This document shows positions 11,101 through 23,771 of a stretch of 64,000 nucleotides of DNA, piece by piece. This DNA is from Hybos culiciformis (lineage: Eukaryota; Arthropoda; Insecta; Diptera; Hybotidae), in contig OZ023275.1 of assembly GCA_964007475.1 (NCBI GenBank), forward strand, positions 28,649,619 to 28,713,618, read 5' to 3'. The position numbers and the translations under genes are program-made. Within the stretch, counting starts at the first letter, position 1. Every line of letters starts with the position of its first letter. The notes beneath the pieces are model-generated. The model was not told where the DNA came from and made no database searches. It was given only the letters and a program-made list of their open reading frames with translations.

Positions 11101-14100
11101 AAATAATAATCAGATTAGATAAAAAATAATATTGTTAATAGATAATATTGGTAGCTCTTTCATTTATTATTGTTATGGTGAATTAAACATATTTTTTTTT
11201 GTTTTAATTGCTGTTCATGAAAATTGCTTCAGACTTATATGGTTCTTCTAATAGAAAATATTAATTTTTAATTTTTGTTCTTTGAAATTTTAATAATAAA
11301 ATATAAAAGATCCAAAAACAAGACATGATAAAGAAAAATAAAGGATTAAAAAATAAAGAGATTATTTAGATAATTATTATTGATTATTTATATAATTATA
11401 AGATTTAAAAAACAGAACGACAATCAAAATTTTCAAAACAATATTATTATTAAAGTGTTGAAAAATTAAATTGGCAAAAAAAATTAAGAAATTAAGATTT
11501 AATTAAATTATACAAAGTAGTGAATTACTAAAATAATACTTAACAGCTAACTATTTATGCTAAGTTTAATATCTACTGTTATGTTATGGTTATCTGTATT
11601 CACTTGTTCTAATAAATTGAATAAAAAAAAAAATCGGAATTCCTAAGTGAGAAGATATTTAGCAATTTTATTTCTTTTAGGTATTAGGCAAGACTAATTC
11701 TTTATTTAATTACAAAGTTTGTAAATATTTTAAGTTTATTGTATAATTATCATTTTTAATGAAAAATAAAACTGATTGAAATTTAGAACACATCACGCAT
11801 AAAAAACACTGACAAAGAAAATCGGATTAAATTGGTCTTTATTGCTGCTATTAATTATTATTATTTTTTTTTTCTTTTACATTTGAAAATATTTACATTT
11901 TACAATGTTTTAATTAATTTTTTTTTTCTAGATTAAATAAATTAATACCATTTTATTTGAAATATGTATTAGATTAGGAATACAAGTGATTTTCAATGCT
12001 AGTTATGTGCATTTTATTGTTAACCTTGAACAAATATTAAGGCTATCGACGTCTTACATTTTTAATGAGCCAAATTTTTCTTTACGCATATAACTTTATA
12101 TAGAAAATTATACTGTAATAATTTACCTAATAAGTGCGTATCACATGTGAATAGAAATTGCAACAAGTAACATAAAAAAATATGTAATTAATGCTTTGAA
12201 CTTAACTATCATTGCCATAACATAATATACTCTCTATGTCTCTATCCATAGAAGAGAATTTAAAAACTTTTCGATTTGTTTAATTCAATAAATATATTAC
12301 GTTTTAACGTTATTTTAATACACATTTCCTTAAATAAAAATCTTTATGTCCAAATTTTGTTTCAAAATATGTATATAATTCCTTAGTTTGGTTTTTGTTT
12401 AATTTTTTTATTCACGTTCTTAGTTTTTTTTTTTGGATAGATTAGGTACATAAATTTAATTTTAAAATTATTATTATAAATATTTAGATATTTAGATTTG
12501 AAATATATATTTTATTACTAACCTTGTGAAATTCAACTTGAGCTCCATCTGCAATTCTGGAAATAATAAATGCATACGTAACTTAGTATAATTAAACATT
12601 TTGATTACACGAAAGTAATTAAAAACTAGGACCTGGATTAAGAACATTAAGTATTAAATTAATATGTTTTTGATTTAACAAAATAGTGATAAATAGGTCA
12701 GTAAATTTAAAAATATTTTTGTCAGATGTCATTTTTTCAGTAAGTAATTAATTATTGGCATCAAACAAAAAGAAATAAACTTGTTAACAACGAATTAGGT
12801 TAAATTACATTAATAATATCTATTATAAATAAAAAGTACCTACTTATTTCGTTTTTTCAAGAGTCAATCTTTGGTACAAAAAAAAATTTTTTTTTCTCAT
12901 ATGTACTTACCCTTCCAATTCTCTTACATACTGTGGAAACGATTCTTTAACACTTTTCAATGTATCATTATATATTTCTCCTATAATAAAAACATTAAAT
13001 TAACATATAAAAAACTTTTTTTTTATAATTAGATTTACAATCTTACTTCCTTCTGTTGTGTCGTATAGTTCCAAGTAACCTTTAATTGGTCCACATAATT
13101 CCAAAAAATTTTTTATCATAGAGCCAAATGTTCGTCCCTGAAAAAAAAAATCATTATGTACAATTATGCTTATATGATAGTCTTTACATATTGGTTTTAT
13201 TTGCATGAATTTACACTTCGAAACAACTGGATTGGTTTACTGTAGTGCACTGATTGTTTGAATAATTAGAATTTAAGGAAGAAATTTTTTAATGAAAATG
13301 CATCTCCAAAGATTTCATTGAATAAAATAATTGTAATTCGAACTTATTTTCGACTAAAACCTCTATTCGTATAAATTAAAAATCACCTCTTTTCAATGAA
13401 GCTTATGTGTTATTTTAATTGTAATTATTTTTTGTGGATTTCACTTAACAAATTAATTGTAATTATTCATTTTTCCTAAAGTGGAATTAGGTTAGTTTTA
13501 TCGACCGTTCGACAATCTCCAATTCACACAAATAAGTGACTAATGGTCTCTTTAAAACAGAAAAACAAATTTTTGTGTTTTTTTTTGTAAAGAAAGTTGT
13601 TAGGGAAATTCACTTAATTCTTAATGTTGGAAAATTTCTACAAACTAAAAGAAACTAAAAGTAAAAGAAGTAACTTTGTCATGTACTTAAGTTACAAAAA
13701 TAAAAAGAAGTTAAAAATAGGACTTCGTATGAGAATTTTTTTTAGATTTTTTTCTTTAGAATGATCCTTTTTTTAATGTAAACATTTTAAATAAATATTT
13801 TTTAAGTGTAAAACTGTAGGGTCATTAAATAATTAGAAATTTGGTTGGTATTTCCAAATTAAAAACCAAATACCTAACAAATATCAAAAAAAGTTCAAAA
13901 TGAAACATAGTTATAGAAAATGTTCCTCCTTTATTATTTTAATTAATCAAAAGATTTCTCTATTAATTTTATAAATATAATTTCATAATTATGTTCATTA
14001 TTTAGTGCAGTGAAATAATTTCCGAGTGTGAAACAATGGCTTTAAAAATCGCAAATTAAAGTCTAAACTAAAGTTAAAATAAAATTAACACCCGAAATTT

Positions 14101-17100
14101 TTATTTTCCTTTGTCACGGCAAGCAACCCTAGGCTTTCATTTCCACCTAAATAAGTAATAACGTTCTTATTTCTTCGAACTTTATTTTACTGAGCTTACT
14201 TTTTTTCGTAAAAATATTTCAAAACAAAAGTTCAGTTGCCTCATCATCAACAATCCAAACCATAATTTGCATATTTATTTTTCAATATTTTTGTTAAAAT
14301 ATACCTTTTCTGTTAAAAACTATATATACATACTTATATATAACTTTTCTTCAATTCGAATTATTGTTAACAATATTTTCGTGTGATTTGTACTGTTTGT
14401 ATTTTTGCAAATAGTAAAGTCAAAAACATAATTTTTTCTAGACCTAAAAATATTTTCATAGGCGTGTTCTGTATAATTCTGTGGTTTAGAAACTTCTCTT
14501 CAATTCTAATACAAATAAAAAAAAAAAAAATTTAGTGGTACAAATAAAAAAATAATCGTCGTCTTAGGTATGTACCTACATTTAATTTTGATTTGAAATA
14601 AAAATATACGTTTCTAGAGCCTTTTAAAAATAAAATAATTAAAGTCTAATCTGGTACTCTACATTTTTCAAGTATTTTAAGTTATTATTAAAAAAAAGTA
14701 AAAAAAGTTAGATATCTCTTTTTGAACTTTTTTTCTAGAACAATGCAATTTCACCTTTTAAAACAACATGAAGCAATTTTCCAAAAGTTGGCACATTTTA
14801 TGTCAATTGTAAACTTTCGACTGATCAGCTAAAGTAACACCTGTATTCATATAAATTAAAAATCGTTTTTTTAACAATGAAGCTCCTACGTTATTTTATA
14901 CACCTATGCACAATAACACTAACATACTATTCTTAACAAAATGTATTTATAGTTCAATATTTTATTTACAAACTTATTAAAGTTAGGTTTCATTCGAAAC
15001 CTTAGAAGTTTTATTACATTTTTTTATTTATAACCCATTTATACTAAAAAAAAAAATTTTTTTTCTTAACTAGAAAAAAAATTATTTTATTCACATTCTG
15101 ATTGATATCTATGCTTTTATTACTTATATCTGCGGATACTTATCCCTACATACATAAATGGATTAAAAATTAAAATTATATAATGATCTTAATAAGTATA
15201 TTTAATGTAAAAAGTTATGTCTTGCCGTCTTGACATATTTATAATAAAGATATAAACATAATTAATTCTTGTTAAATATATATTAGATACATGCAAGTAA
15301 CTGAAAAGTAATTATTGAAGGTCTCAATAATCATGTCTTTATCAATAAGGAAAAATTTTAGTATATAACAAATGTACAGGTTAAATGTGCATAGTATGAA
15401 AATGTATATAATAGTATTTTATAAAGTGTTTATAAAAGAGATATAAGTCACCAATTTTTTTTTTTCATACTAAGTATAATTTCTCATGCTGAAAGTACGA
15501 TGGCAGATAAGATTACGAATACAAGCAATTTTAATAATACATAAATGTATATGTCATAAAAATAATTCTTTATCGATAATTGTGATTCAAATAATCGCAT
15601 TATGTGAAGAAAATGATAAAGCAGCGATGCTATTAAATTATATATAAATAAATCGTTGAGAATATCAGAAATAGAACTTATTTAAGCTTAAAAAAATATT
15701 GTACTCAACTCATTAGGTTTTATTATTTACATAGATTTCTTAACATATTATGTGTAAATTTGTAACCAATTGACCGATTGTCAAAAGTAAATATTCTAAA
15801 AATTAATAAATTCTTTATTTAAATATTAAAACGAAAGATACTGCTTTATTATTGTTCTCTATCTAATGATTTAGAGTTGAATTTGGAACGAGAAAATAAA
15901 ACTAGCGACGAAAATAGTAAGATTTCAAAAATGAATATAAATATGAAATTATCTTAAAGCTTCGTAACACTTTATTAGTTTAGATTATTTTAATATTGAT
16001 TTTAAGTAATAACTTTTTTTTTTATACTTTATTATAGCTTCATTTTCTAATAACTTTTTTCTGATATGCTAATTTTTTTCTCTAATTCTCTAAGTTTAAT
16101 AAAAAATAATTCAAGCAATAATATTTAATATGGTTTTTTGAAACAAAAAAAAAAAATAAAAAATAGGTTTTAAAAAAAAAATTATTGGAGGCTTTCATGA
16201 TTTTGATTAGAAGGCCTAACTACATTATAATGTATATAAATTGACATAAATTATTTTTGAAGAACTAAATTGTAAATAAAAAATGTGACTTTAATTTTTA
16301 TTTTTGGAGAATTCTAGATCCCAAAAATAAAATACTTGATGTCAGAGAATTCAGGACACTATCGTTTTTATATAAGTTATTTAATTAAAAGATATAAATG
16401 AGAAATATAATTTTGAAGAAATCTAATTTTATTTTAATTTGTATTTTATAAAAAAAAATATACTTGATTGACAGAATTCGAATATTTATTTATATAACTT
16501 CTTATCTAAATCAAAATTATAGACTGGCTTTTATTATTCCAGTAAATAAATAATATTAATAACCTTATTTAAATGATAGCGCTGTAATCTTTTAGCTAAT
16601 ATTAAAATTTTATCATTTCAGAACATGTTTATGTAAATAAGTAGTTAGATATATTTTTTCTAGTTAGAAAATGAGATAAAAACCAATTAATTTTTTTATT
16701 TGTTTATTTGTTTTTTTTTTTTTGCTTCTTATAATGATGTTATAATAATGTTTGTATAATTTCTATCATAATATTACTAAATTTTTTATTAAAAATATTA
16801 CAACAAAAAGTTCAATCGAAATTAAAATTCAGCCCCTAACTTAATTTTTAAATCTATTAGTTTTAACATTGAAATTTTAATTTTAGATTTTAGATAATTT
16901 GATAATTTTTTGGAGTCGGTACCGGTAAAAGTTATCACTTAAGTAAGAAAAACCTGAAAAACTATACATTTATGTTGGCCTTTCTAGATGATTTAAGTAC
17001 AATACTGTATATAATTACTTATTAACTAATTCGTAATTTATAATTTATTGTCGAATTTTTAGTATTTGAACTTAGTATAAGTATTTATTCTTTTAGGGGA

Positions 17101-17316
17101 TCGCCGAAGGTTTTAATTGGTCAAAATTGGTTTTGAATTAATAAATAATTGTACGCATAAGAATTTCGTCAAACTTTTAATTGAAAAAGAAAACAGATTT
17201 ATTATCCACAAAATTTTTGTTTCTTATGTACTTGCCATGTCTAATCCAACATCATAATGTGTTCCTCTGGTGTACAAAATTGGGATAGCTTGTCTTCTGG
17301 GAAAATTTTTCGCCAT
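8198..17316 (-). CDS. t: tan: beta-alanyl-dopamine / carcinine hydrolase (peptidase C45 family), ten exons
   Basis: The family enzyme cleaves N-beta-alanyl-dopamine to dopamine in cuticle pigmentation and carcinine to histamine in photoreceptor recycling. Coding exons on the minus strand: 17316-17236, 13137-13047, 12980-12911, 12556-12523, 10193-10065, 9994-9856, 9705-9610, 9251-9131, 9020-8901, 8495-8198. They sum to 1179 nt (392 residues), close to the fly protein. Exon 1 reads RGTHYDVGLDM and joins GRTFGSMIKNFLELC. Exon 5 contains IGCSTII; the Gly124-Cys125 bond corresponds to the known autocatalytic Gly-Cys cleavage site, Cys being the N-terminal nucleophile of the mature subunit. Later blocks include YTMNYNHHGLVFSINT, DGCSINL and a C-terminal GGEHCVWRDDG...AMGIFDL. 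Intron 1 (4.1 kb) uses a GC donor; all others are GT-AG. No signal peptide is seen, which suits a cytosolic enzyme. The distal position of exon 1 leaves room for regulatory DNA in intron 1. Confidence 0.93.
10194..12522 (-). other. tan intron 4
   Basis: A 2.3-kb AT-rich intron between the exon ending VEFHK (12523) and the exon beginning LFLLHMDEI (10193). No nested gene, RNA or transposon boundary was recognised inside it. Confidence 0.7.
13138..17235 (-). other. tan intron 1 (GC-AG)
   Basis: A 4.1-kb intron. The donor follows the codon ATG and reads GCAAGTAC (17235 downward); the acceptor is a polypyrimidine tract ending CAG at 13140-13138. A diverged repeat of about 65 bases occurs twice within it (near 13353-13417 and 14829-14897), sharing the core ATAAATTAAAAATC and AATGAAGC. 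Nothing coding was seen. Confidence 0.75.
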
Positions 17317-18565
17317 TATAAGATTAATAAAATTTTTTTTTTTTTTATAAATTTAAATTTTTAATTTCCAAACAAAAACTTTAATGCAATAACAAATGTA
17401 ATATATAAAAATTCAAAGCTAATAAGAAATTAAATTTTTCAGTTAAAAGTTGGAAAAAAACCGCGCACACTGTTCTAAAAGTTATTCTTTGTTAATGGTT
17501 CGCTGAAAACTAAGCTTAAATATATTTTTTGCTCAAAAGAAACCTTATTTGTTAAACTTTTTTTTTTATTTTCATTTGTTTTTATTTTTTTTTTTTTATT
17601 TTTTTTTTTTAATTCTCAATTTTTTTAGTGTATATATATTTTTAAATTTAAAGAATTATGTTATCAGAAAACAATTCATTGCTGAATATGAGTGAAAATT
17701 TAATATATTAAAATAAAATAAGCTTGTTATAAACGAAATTAATTAGGTTTTTGACGAACATGTATTTAAACAAAATATCATTTTATCAAATATGTAAATA
17801 TATTGTTCGGCATATTATTGGATAAATGTATATAATTAAAATAAATTTTATTATAATAAATTTAAGTAACAATAACCTGTAAAATATATATAAAATATAA
17901 AATATATATAATTACATGACTTTGTCTGTTAAAGACTTATTAAGATTAATTCTGCATAAAAAATGCAAAATTAAATATCTCACTAAAACAATATCATTAA
18001 TATAATTTAATTAAATTGGAGAAAATTCTATGTAGACGATTTTTCATAATTCCGTAAAGTAGTCGAAACTGTTAATATAACATTTTAATATTCTTTTATA
18101 ATTCAATTCATTTATTTGTCATTTTTACGAATTAAAAATAAAACTTAAAATTTAGTTTTCAATATTTTATCTTAAAAATAATAATAACTAGTATATAAAC
18201 ATATGGATATATTATAATATGAGTATGTATTATGCAAATTAATTTATGTAAAATTATATTAAAATTATATTAAAATAAAGTATAAATTTTATAATTAATC
18301 ATTTTTAGAAATTTTTTTTGCAAAAACAAATTTTTTTTATTATTTTTCCTGAAACTAAAAAAGCTTCGAGAATGAGAATTCTTTGCGAAACTAATAATAA
18401 ACAGCACAATTTATGGACAAATTAATTAAAAAAATTATTAAGGAATAAACATGCATAAAAATGATACTACAGTTTAAAATATACATGTATGTTGAGCAAT
18501 CTATTACCTATGCATATTATTTAAAAAAAAATATTTTTTTTCAGAAATTTTATTTTTATAAATCA
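17317..18565. other. Upstream region of tan
   Basis: A/T-rich sequence upstream of the tan start codon. It should contain the tan promoter and 5' UTR, but no TATA box, initiator or other element stands out against the AT background. No other gene is visible. Confidence 0.4.
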
Positions 18566-19520
18566 CTAGTCGAAATACCCGGCTTCGCACGGTAGTTCCG
18601 AACTTATATTTATATCAAAACACTTTAATCCAGATTTTGTGCACTAAAAAAACAGAATTTGTTAAATATCCACTTCCCCGGTGCCTTAACACATCCAGTC
18701 TTCTAAATAGTCGATTCGGGTCCAACGCTATAATATTTTATCGGAATATACCTAAATTTCATTTTTTGCACTAAAAAAAACAGAATTTCAAAATTTGTTA
18801 AATAGCCACTTCCCCGGTGCTTTAACACATCCAGTCTCCTAAATAGTCGATTCGGGTCCAACGCTATAATAAATACCTAAATTGCAAAACCGCCTTCTAA
18901 GGTAGCCCCCGTCGGTGCCTCGGATCAAAAATATAACCAATCGGGTCTCTAGGCTCTTTATTTTCAAAATTTTAAAATTTCGAAATTTGTTGCATAGCCC
19001 CCCAATTGAGCCCTGGTACGGTCGGGGGCCTGTCAACATCCAGTTTTTTAAATAGGCTTTTCGGGTCCAACGCTACAACATTTTATCGGAATATACCTAA
19101 ATTGCAAAACCGACTTCTAAGGTAGCCCCCCGTCGGGGCTTCGGAACAAAATTTCTAATACCCTATAACCATCTCGGCTCCCAATGCTACTTAACTTCAA
19201 AATTTCAAAATTTCCCCAATTGAGCCCTGGGACAACGCTTTGGGGCCTCTCAACATCCAGTTTTTTAAATAGGGTTTTCGGGTCCAGCGCTACTATATTT
19301 TATTGGAATATACCTAAATTTAAAAACCGGCTTCTAAGGTAGCCCCTCCGCCGGGGCCTCGGATCAAAATTTCTAGTACCCTATAACCATCTTGGGCCCC
19401 AATGATACTTAAGTTCAAAATTTCAGCCAAATCGGTCCAGCGGTTTAGGCGTGATTGAGGACAGAGGACAGAGAAACAGAGAAACAGAGAAACAGAGAAT
19501 TTTGATTTTTATATATAAGA
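18566..19520 (+). repeat. GC-richer interspersed repeat with about four internal tandem units
   Basis: A block of clearly higher GC begins near ACTAGTCGAAATACCCGGC and ends near TTTTTATATATAAGATAA. Inside, a unit of roughly 130-220 bases recurs about four times (from about 18653, 18781, 18984 and 19209). Shared landmarks are CATCCAGT..T.TAAATAG, TTCGGGTCCA(A/G)CGCTA, CGGAATATACCTAAATT and CTTCTAAGGTAGCCCC. The right end, AAATCGGTCCAGCGGTTTAGG followed by three AGAGAAAC repeats, resembles tails of widespread arthropod retroposon-like repeats. I saw no protein-coding domain and no clear target duplication, so the class is unresolved. The minus-strand ORF at 18839-19039 lies within the repeat and is not a gene. 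Confidence 0.65.
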
Positions 19521-22500
19521 TAATCCCGCAATTTTTTTCTGTTTAATTTTTTTTATAAACTTTTTCCGTGTTATGTTGTATTATAATTAGGTACATTAAA
19601 TTTTAGTTCAGAAATTTTTTAATATTTAAAATTTTCTTTGTTGTTATTTTGTCCTTTTTAATTTCGTTCAATTTAATTTTTTTTTTCTCGATGGTATTTA
19701 TTACCTGTCAGAGCACTATAGTAAACAGTTTAAAAAAAATTTAATATGTCCCAAACAATTTGTCATTAAGCAGTGTACGTAGTATGTAATATTTATTACA
19801 ATGGTTGTTATGACTATATAACTAAAATCAGAAATAAAGCATAACGCAGACAAGTTGAATGTTTATTCAACCAACTAAAAATTTACTCATATATAGTGTT
19901 GTTGACAGTGTTTTTCAATAAGTCCTTCAACCTGATTGAAAAACATCAAATCGTTTTGATAGTTTGTGACAGTGGATACAACAAGTTGATAGTTGAGTAG
20001 TGTGTATTAATGTTGAAAGACTTTTCGATGATGTTAAAAATTCAAATTTTTCAATTTATTTCAGTACATAACGTAACATGAAGCTTTCAACATTCAACTC
20101 GTCTAAATCTTGCTTTAAATAAATTTAATAAATAAATCTATTATAAAAGGCAATATGAAAAAAAATTGGTACCTAATAAAGAAAATTTCGATTTCTTTTC
20201 TTAGAAAAACATACAAAAATATATTCAATTATAACATTTAATTTAATAATGATAAGATATCAAAAAAATTATAAAATTCAGATAGTAAAATAAAGAATTA
20301 TTAAAATTTGGAACTGCAAGAACTTATATAGACAACAATGTAAGTGATATACTCCTGTTTTAAAACAATGAATTTTATAGAATGGAAGTTGATATGAGGG
20401 TTCTGCTTTATTTTTGGTAATATAATGCAGCTTTATTTATGAATGTCACTAAATAACCAGTATAATAAAAGATAATAATTAAATTAACACTTTATTCCCT
20501 ATTTATACATTTTTTTAATTGTCATAATAATCTATGTTTTATTTAATCTTACAATAATAGTAATTAATCAAATTTATTCCTCACTGAAGAAAGTAGTATT
20601 AAATGAATTATTGTTATGAATTTTTTCCCCTTAGAGTTAATGCTGATCAAAATGTTACGCCAAGTACAGATCATAACTTACCTATCGGAGCTGCTTACAA
20701 AATTTATTAATAAAATTATCAAAATGTAAGACAACAAGACTATTGAATAAAAGTTTAACGATAACTTGGAAAATTTTATCATCACGTCTGCAAAGATTCA
20801 CGATCCAAATGTTTACAAGTAGAAAAATTAATAAAAAACAATAATAAATAAAAAAATATTTCACATTTTTTTAAAAGACAAATTACTTTATTTCCATTTT
20901 TTTTTATTTGAAACTTTTCACAATAATTTTTGTTTAAACTATTTTCATGTTTTTATAGGATATATAAGTATTATTTTCATTTATTTACATTTTCTGTGTT
21001 TTTTTTTTATACAACTTAACAACCACGATATTGTTGTAAACCGTATTGATACAAAAAGAACAAAAACAAGCTTTTTTGTTTAATTATTTTTTTTTTTATT
21101 TAATAAAATTAATTCGATTTAAAACAAAATTTTTTCATATTTATTTCATTCTTAAGTTTAAAAAATTTTATAGATATTTTTTTTTTTTATACTAATATAC
21201 CAGAAAAAAAACAATAAAATTAATTTGATAAATCTAGTAATTTAAATATAAGTAACAAAAAAAAAAAAAAATTTTATTTATAACTTTTTTAAACAAAAAA
21301 TTTCACTATTCATGAAAAGAGATGATGTAGTCAATAATAGTGCTTAAACGAAGTAAATAAAAAAATATTATAAACAAATTGTTTCAAATAATATTTACAT
21401 ATTTTATTAATTTTCGTTCATAAACTTAAGTAAACAATTTTCTAACACTTTTTGCTTTTTAAAGGCAAGACAACAACGTAAAATTCAAAATTCATTTTTA
21501 TTTTTCGCGAAGAAAGGAATATGATCATAAAATTCTCGTGATACCCATTTAATTGCAGGTAATGACGACGTAAATATAAAATTGAAATTCTTGACCCAGC
21601 TATTTTAACGAAACATACTTTTTTTTACAATTTGCCGCTTAATATTGAGAATTATAAAAATTTAAATTTAAAACGTTGTTTAATATAATCCAGGCACAAT
21701 AATTTTATTTTAACTTCATAAAATTTTTGAAATTCTTGGTCAATTTTTTGGTCAATGCTATACATTTTTATAAAAGTTATAACAATGAAGACATATTGTC
21801 AAAAACTAATAATTACATTAATTCAAGTAGCATTGTGCAATAAAAATAAACGTGCTGAATATAAATTGTATTAATTCTGTTAATTATAAAATTTAAAAAT
21901 CGTGAAACTGGAATACATAAAAAAAAAAAAAATGGGAAAAACTTAGATTTTCTTCTTTTTTTTCAAGAATTTATAGGTATACATATTTTATATTTTGACA
22001 TCTTTAGAAAACCAAAATATTCTTGAACCTTATATGATAACAAATTATGTAAATATTATTTATAGTTAGTTATCTTAAAGATTTTGAGATATTTTATATT
22101 TTTTTTTTTTTTCGAGTTTTTCTCTTTTGAATATTAATCTTAAAATTAGTTTATTTTTTAAGTCTAAAATTTATTTTTTTTTACTACTCAAAGAAAGCAT
22201 TCTTTTCTTTGTTATTATAAATAAACTTTTTTTTTTTCAATTTTTTTTTTTTTTTTAAGTATTTAATATAAATTTGTTAACTAGGTTTTATTTAGATTTA
22301 CTTAACGTTTAATTTATTCAGAAAAATAACAATTTTTTATACTTTTATTTTTTATCATACACAAAAAATTTACAATAAAAAAAAACTTCTTCTCATTTAA
22401 TCAAGTTTATTTCTTTTATAACTTTTTAATATTTATTTTTAATATTAGTAATGTCTAACAACCCCTTTAGAACAGCAAAAATTAAAAAGTTCTTATGTTT

Positions 22501-23771
22501 CAAGAAATGAATGATTCTGAAATTTAAAAAAAAAATTAAATGCAGAGCTGCTTGCTTAATAATTTTTTCCATTTCTATGATTGATCTAAATCAAAACCAA
22601 ATCATCTAAAAATCGTTTTTTTTTGTTTTTCTCAACGAAAACTTTTTTTTTTTTTTAATTATTTTATGCTGTAAATTCTAGATTATTTTTCTCTATTTTT
22701 AAAGAGAAATTAAAAAGATATGTAAGATTTTTTCGTAAATGTTCAAAAATTTTCATGAAATCGGATGTTTGATAAGAAAAATTTTATTCAATTTTCGTAA
22801 GTCCTAAGAACCAACTAAGGTTCATGCGTATTCATTGTTATATTATATAGAATCCAACCAAATTCATACTACATTATCATTCAAAAGTAGGCACATTATT
22901 ATTTTTATGTATTTTGTTAAAAGTTAATTTAGAAGCTAATTCAGAACTTCATAGTGTTATTTCAACGCTTAATTTTTTAATTTGTAAAAGTTTGAGCTAA
23001 ACTTATAATAAATAAATAAATAAATAAGACCAAAAACTGCAAAATAAAGATAATCACGAAACGGTCGAGGAATTTTATTTATTTGTTGTCAAAGTACACA
23101 TCAATTAAAATTATATTTCATAACATAAAGTTATAAAGGAAAAATGATTTCTTTATTTGGACAAATGAGACATTGTTTAATAAATAACTTTTGTATAACA
23201 AATAAGCATTGAAAAAAGTAAAATGATGTAGTCTTTAATTTTAGTTTAATCTTCACGGAAACTCTTTTAAAAATTTTATAAAAAAAATTTTTTTGTTTTC
23301 TTCATAAATAATTTTGATCCAATTATGTGTGTTTTAACTAGAGAAAAAAATAATAAAACAATATCATACTCTGTTATAGTTCTGTTTCTGTAGCTTGTAA
23401 AAATGTATTGGTTTATATATTTAAATAATGTTATTTATATTTAGCAAAGATTGGCCTCTGAAATAGTTACGACCGTTACAGTTAACTTACATCTTACACT
23501 GAAATTACATGATTTTTATCTGCGACAAAGTATATAACAATTTTTTTTGTATTTACATTTACTAAATATATTTAAATGTATTGCATACCAAATTAATAAA
23601 TTAAAATAAATTTAATAAATTTTAACTAAGAATGTAGTTAGAAAAATATCACTATAATTCTAATTTTTATTTAAAAAAATAATTAGCCCAAATCGGTTCC
23701 AAAAACAAAATTTAATCAGTAATATCTACAAAAGATGAGATTAATTTTTTATCAAAAATAGACATGACGTT
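19521..23771. other. Intergenic DNA between Nup153 3' end and tan 5' end
   Basis: About 4.2 kb of AT-rich sequence with many poly-A/T runs. A possible small foldback element lies at about 19848-20106: AGACAAGTTGAATGTT on the left and its near-perfect inverted counterpart on the right. No coding exon or RNA gene was recognised. The left-hand end adjoining 23771 probably includes Nup153 3' UTR. Confidence 0.4.
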
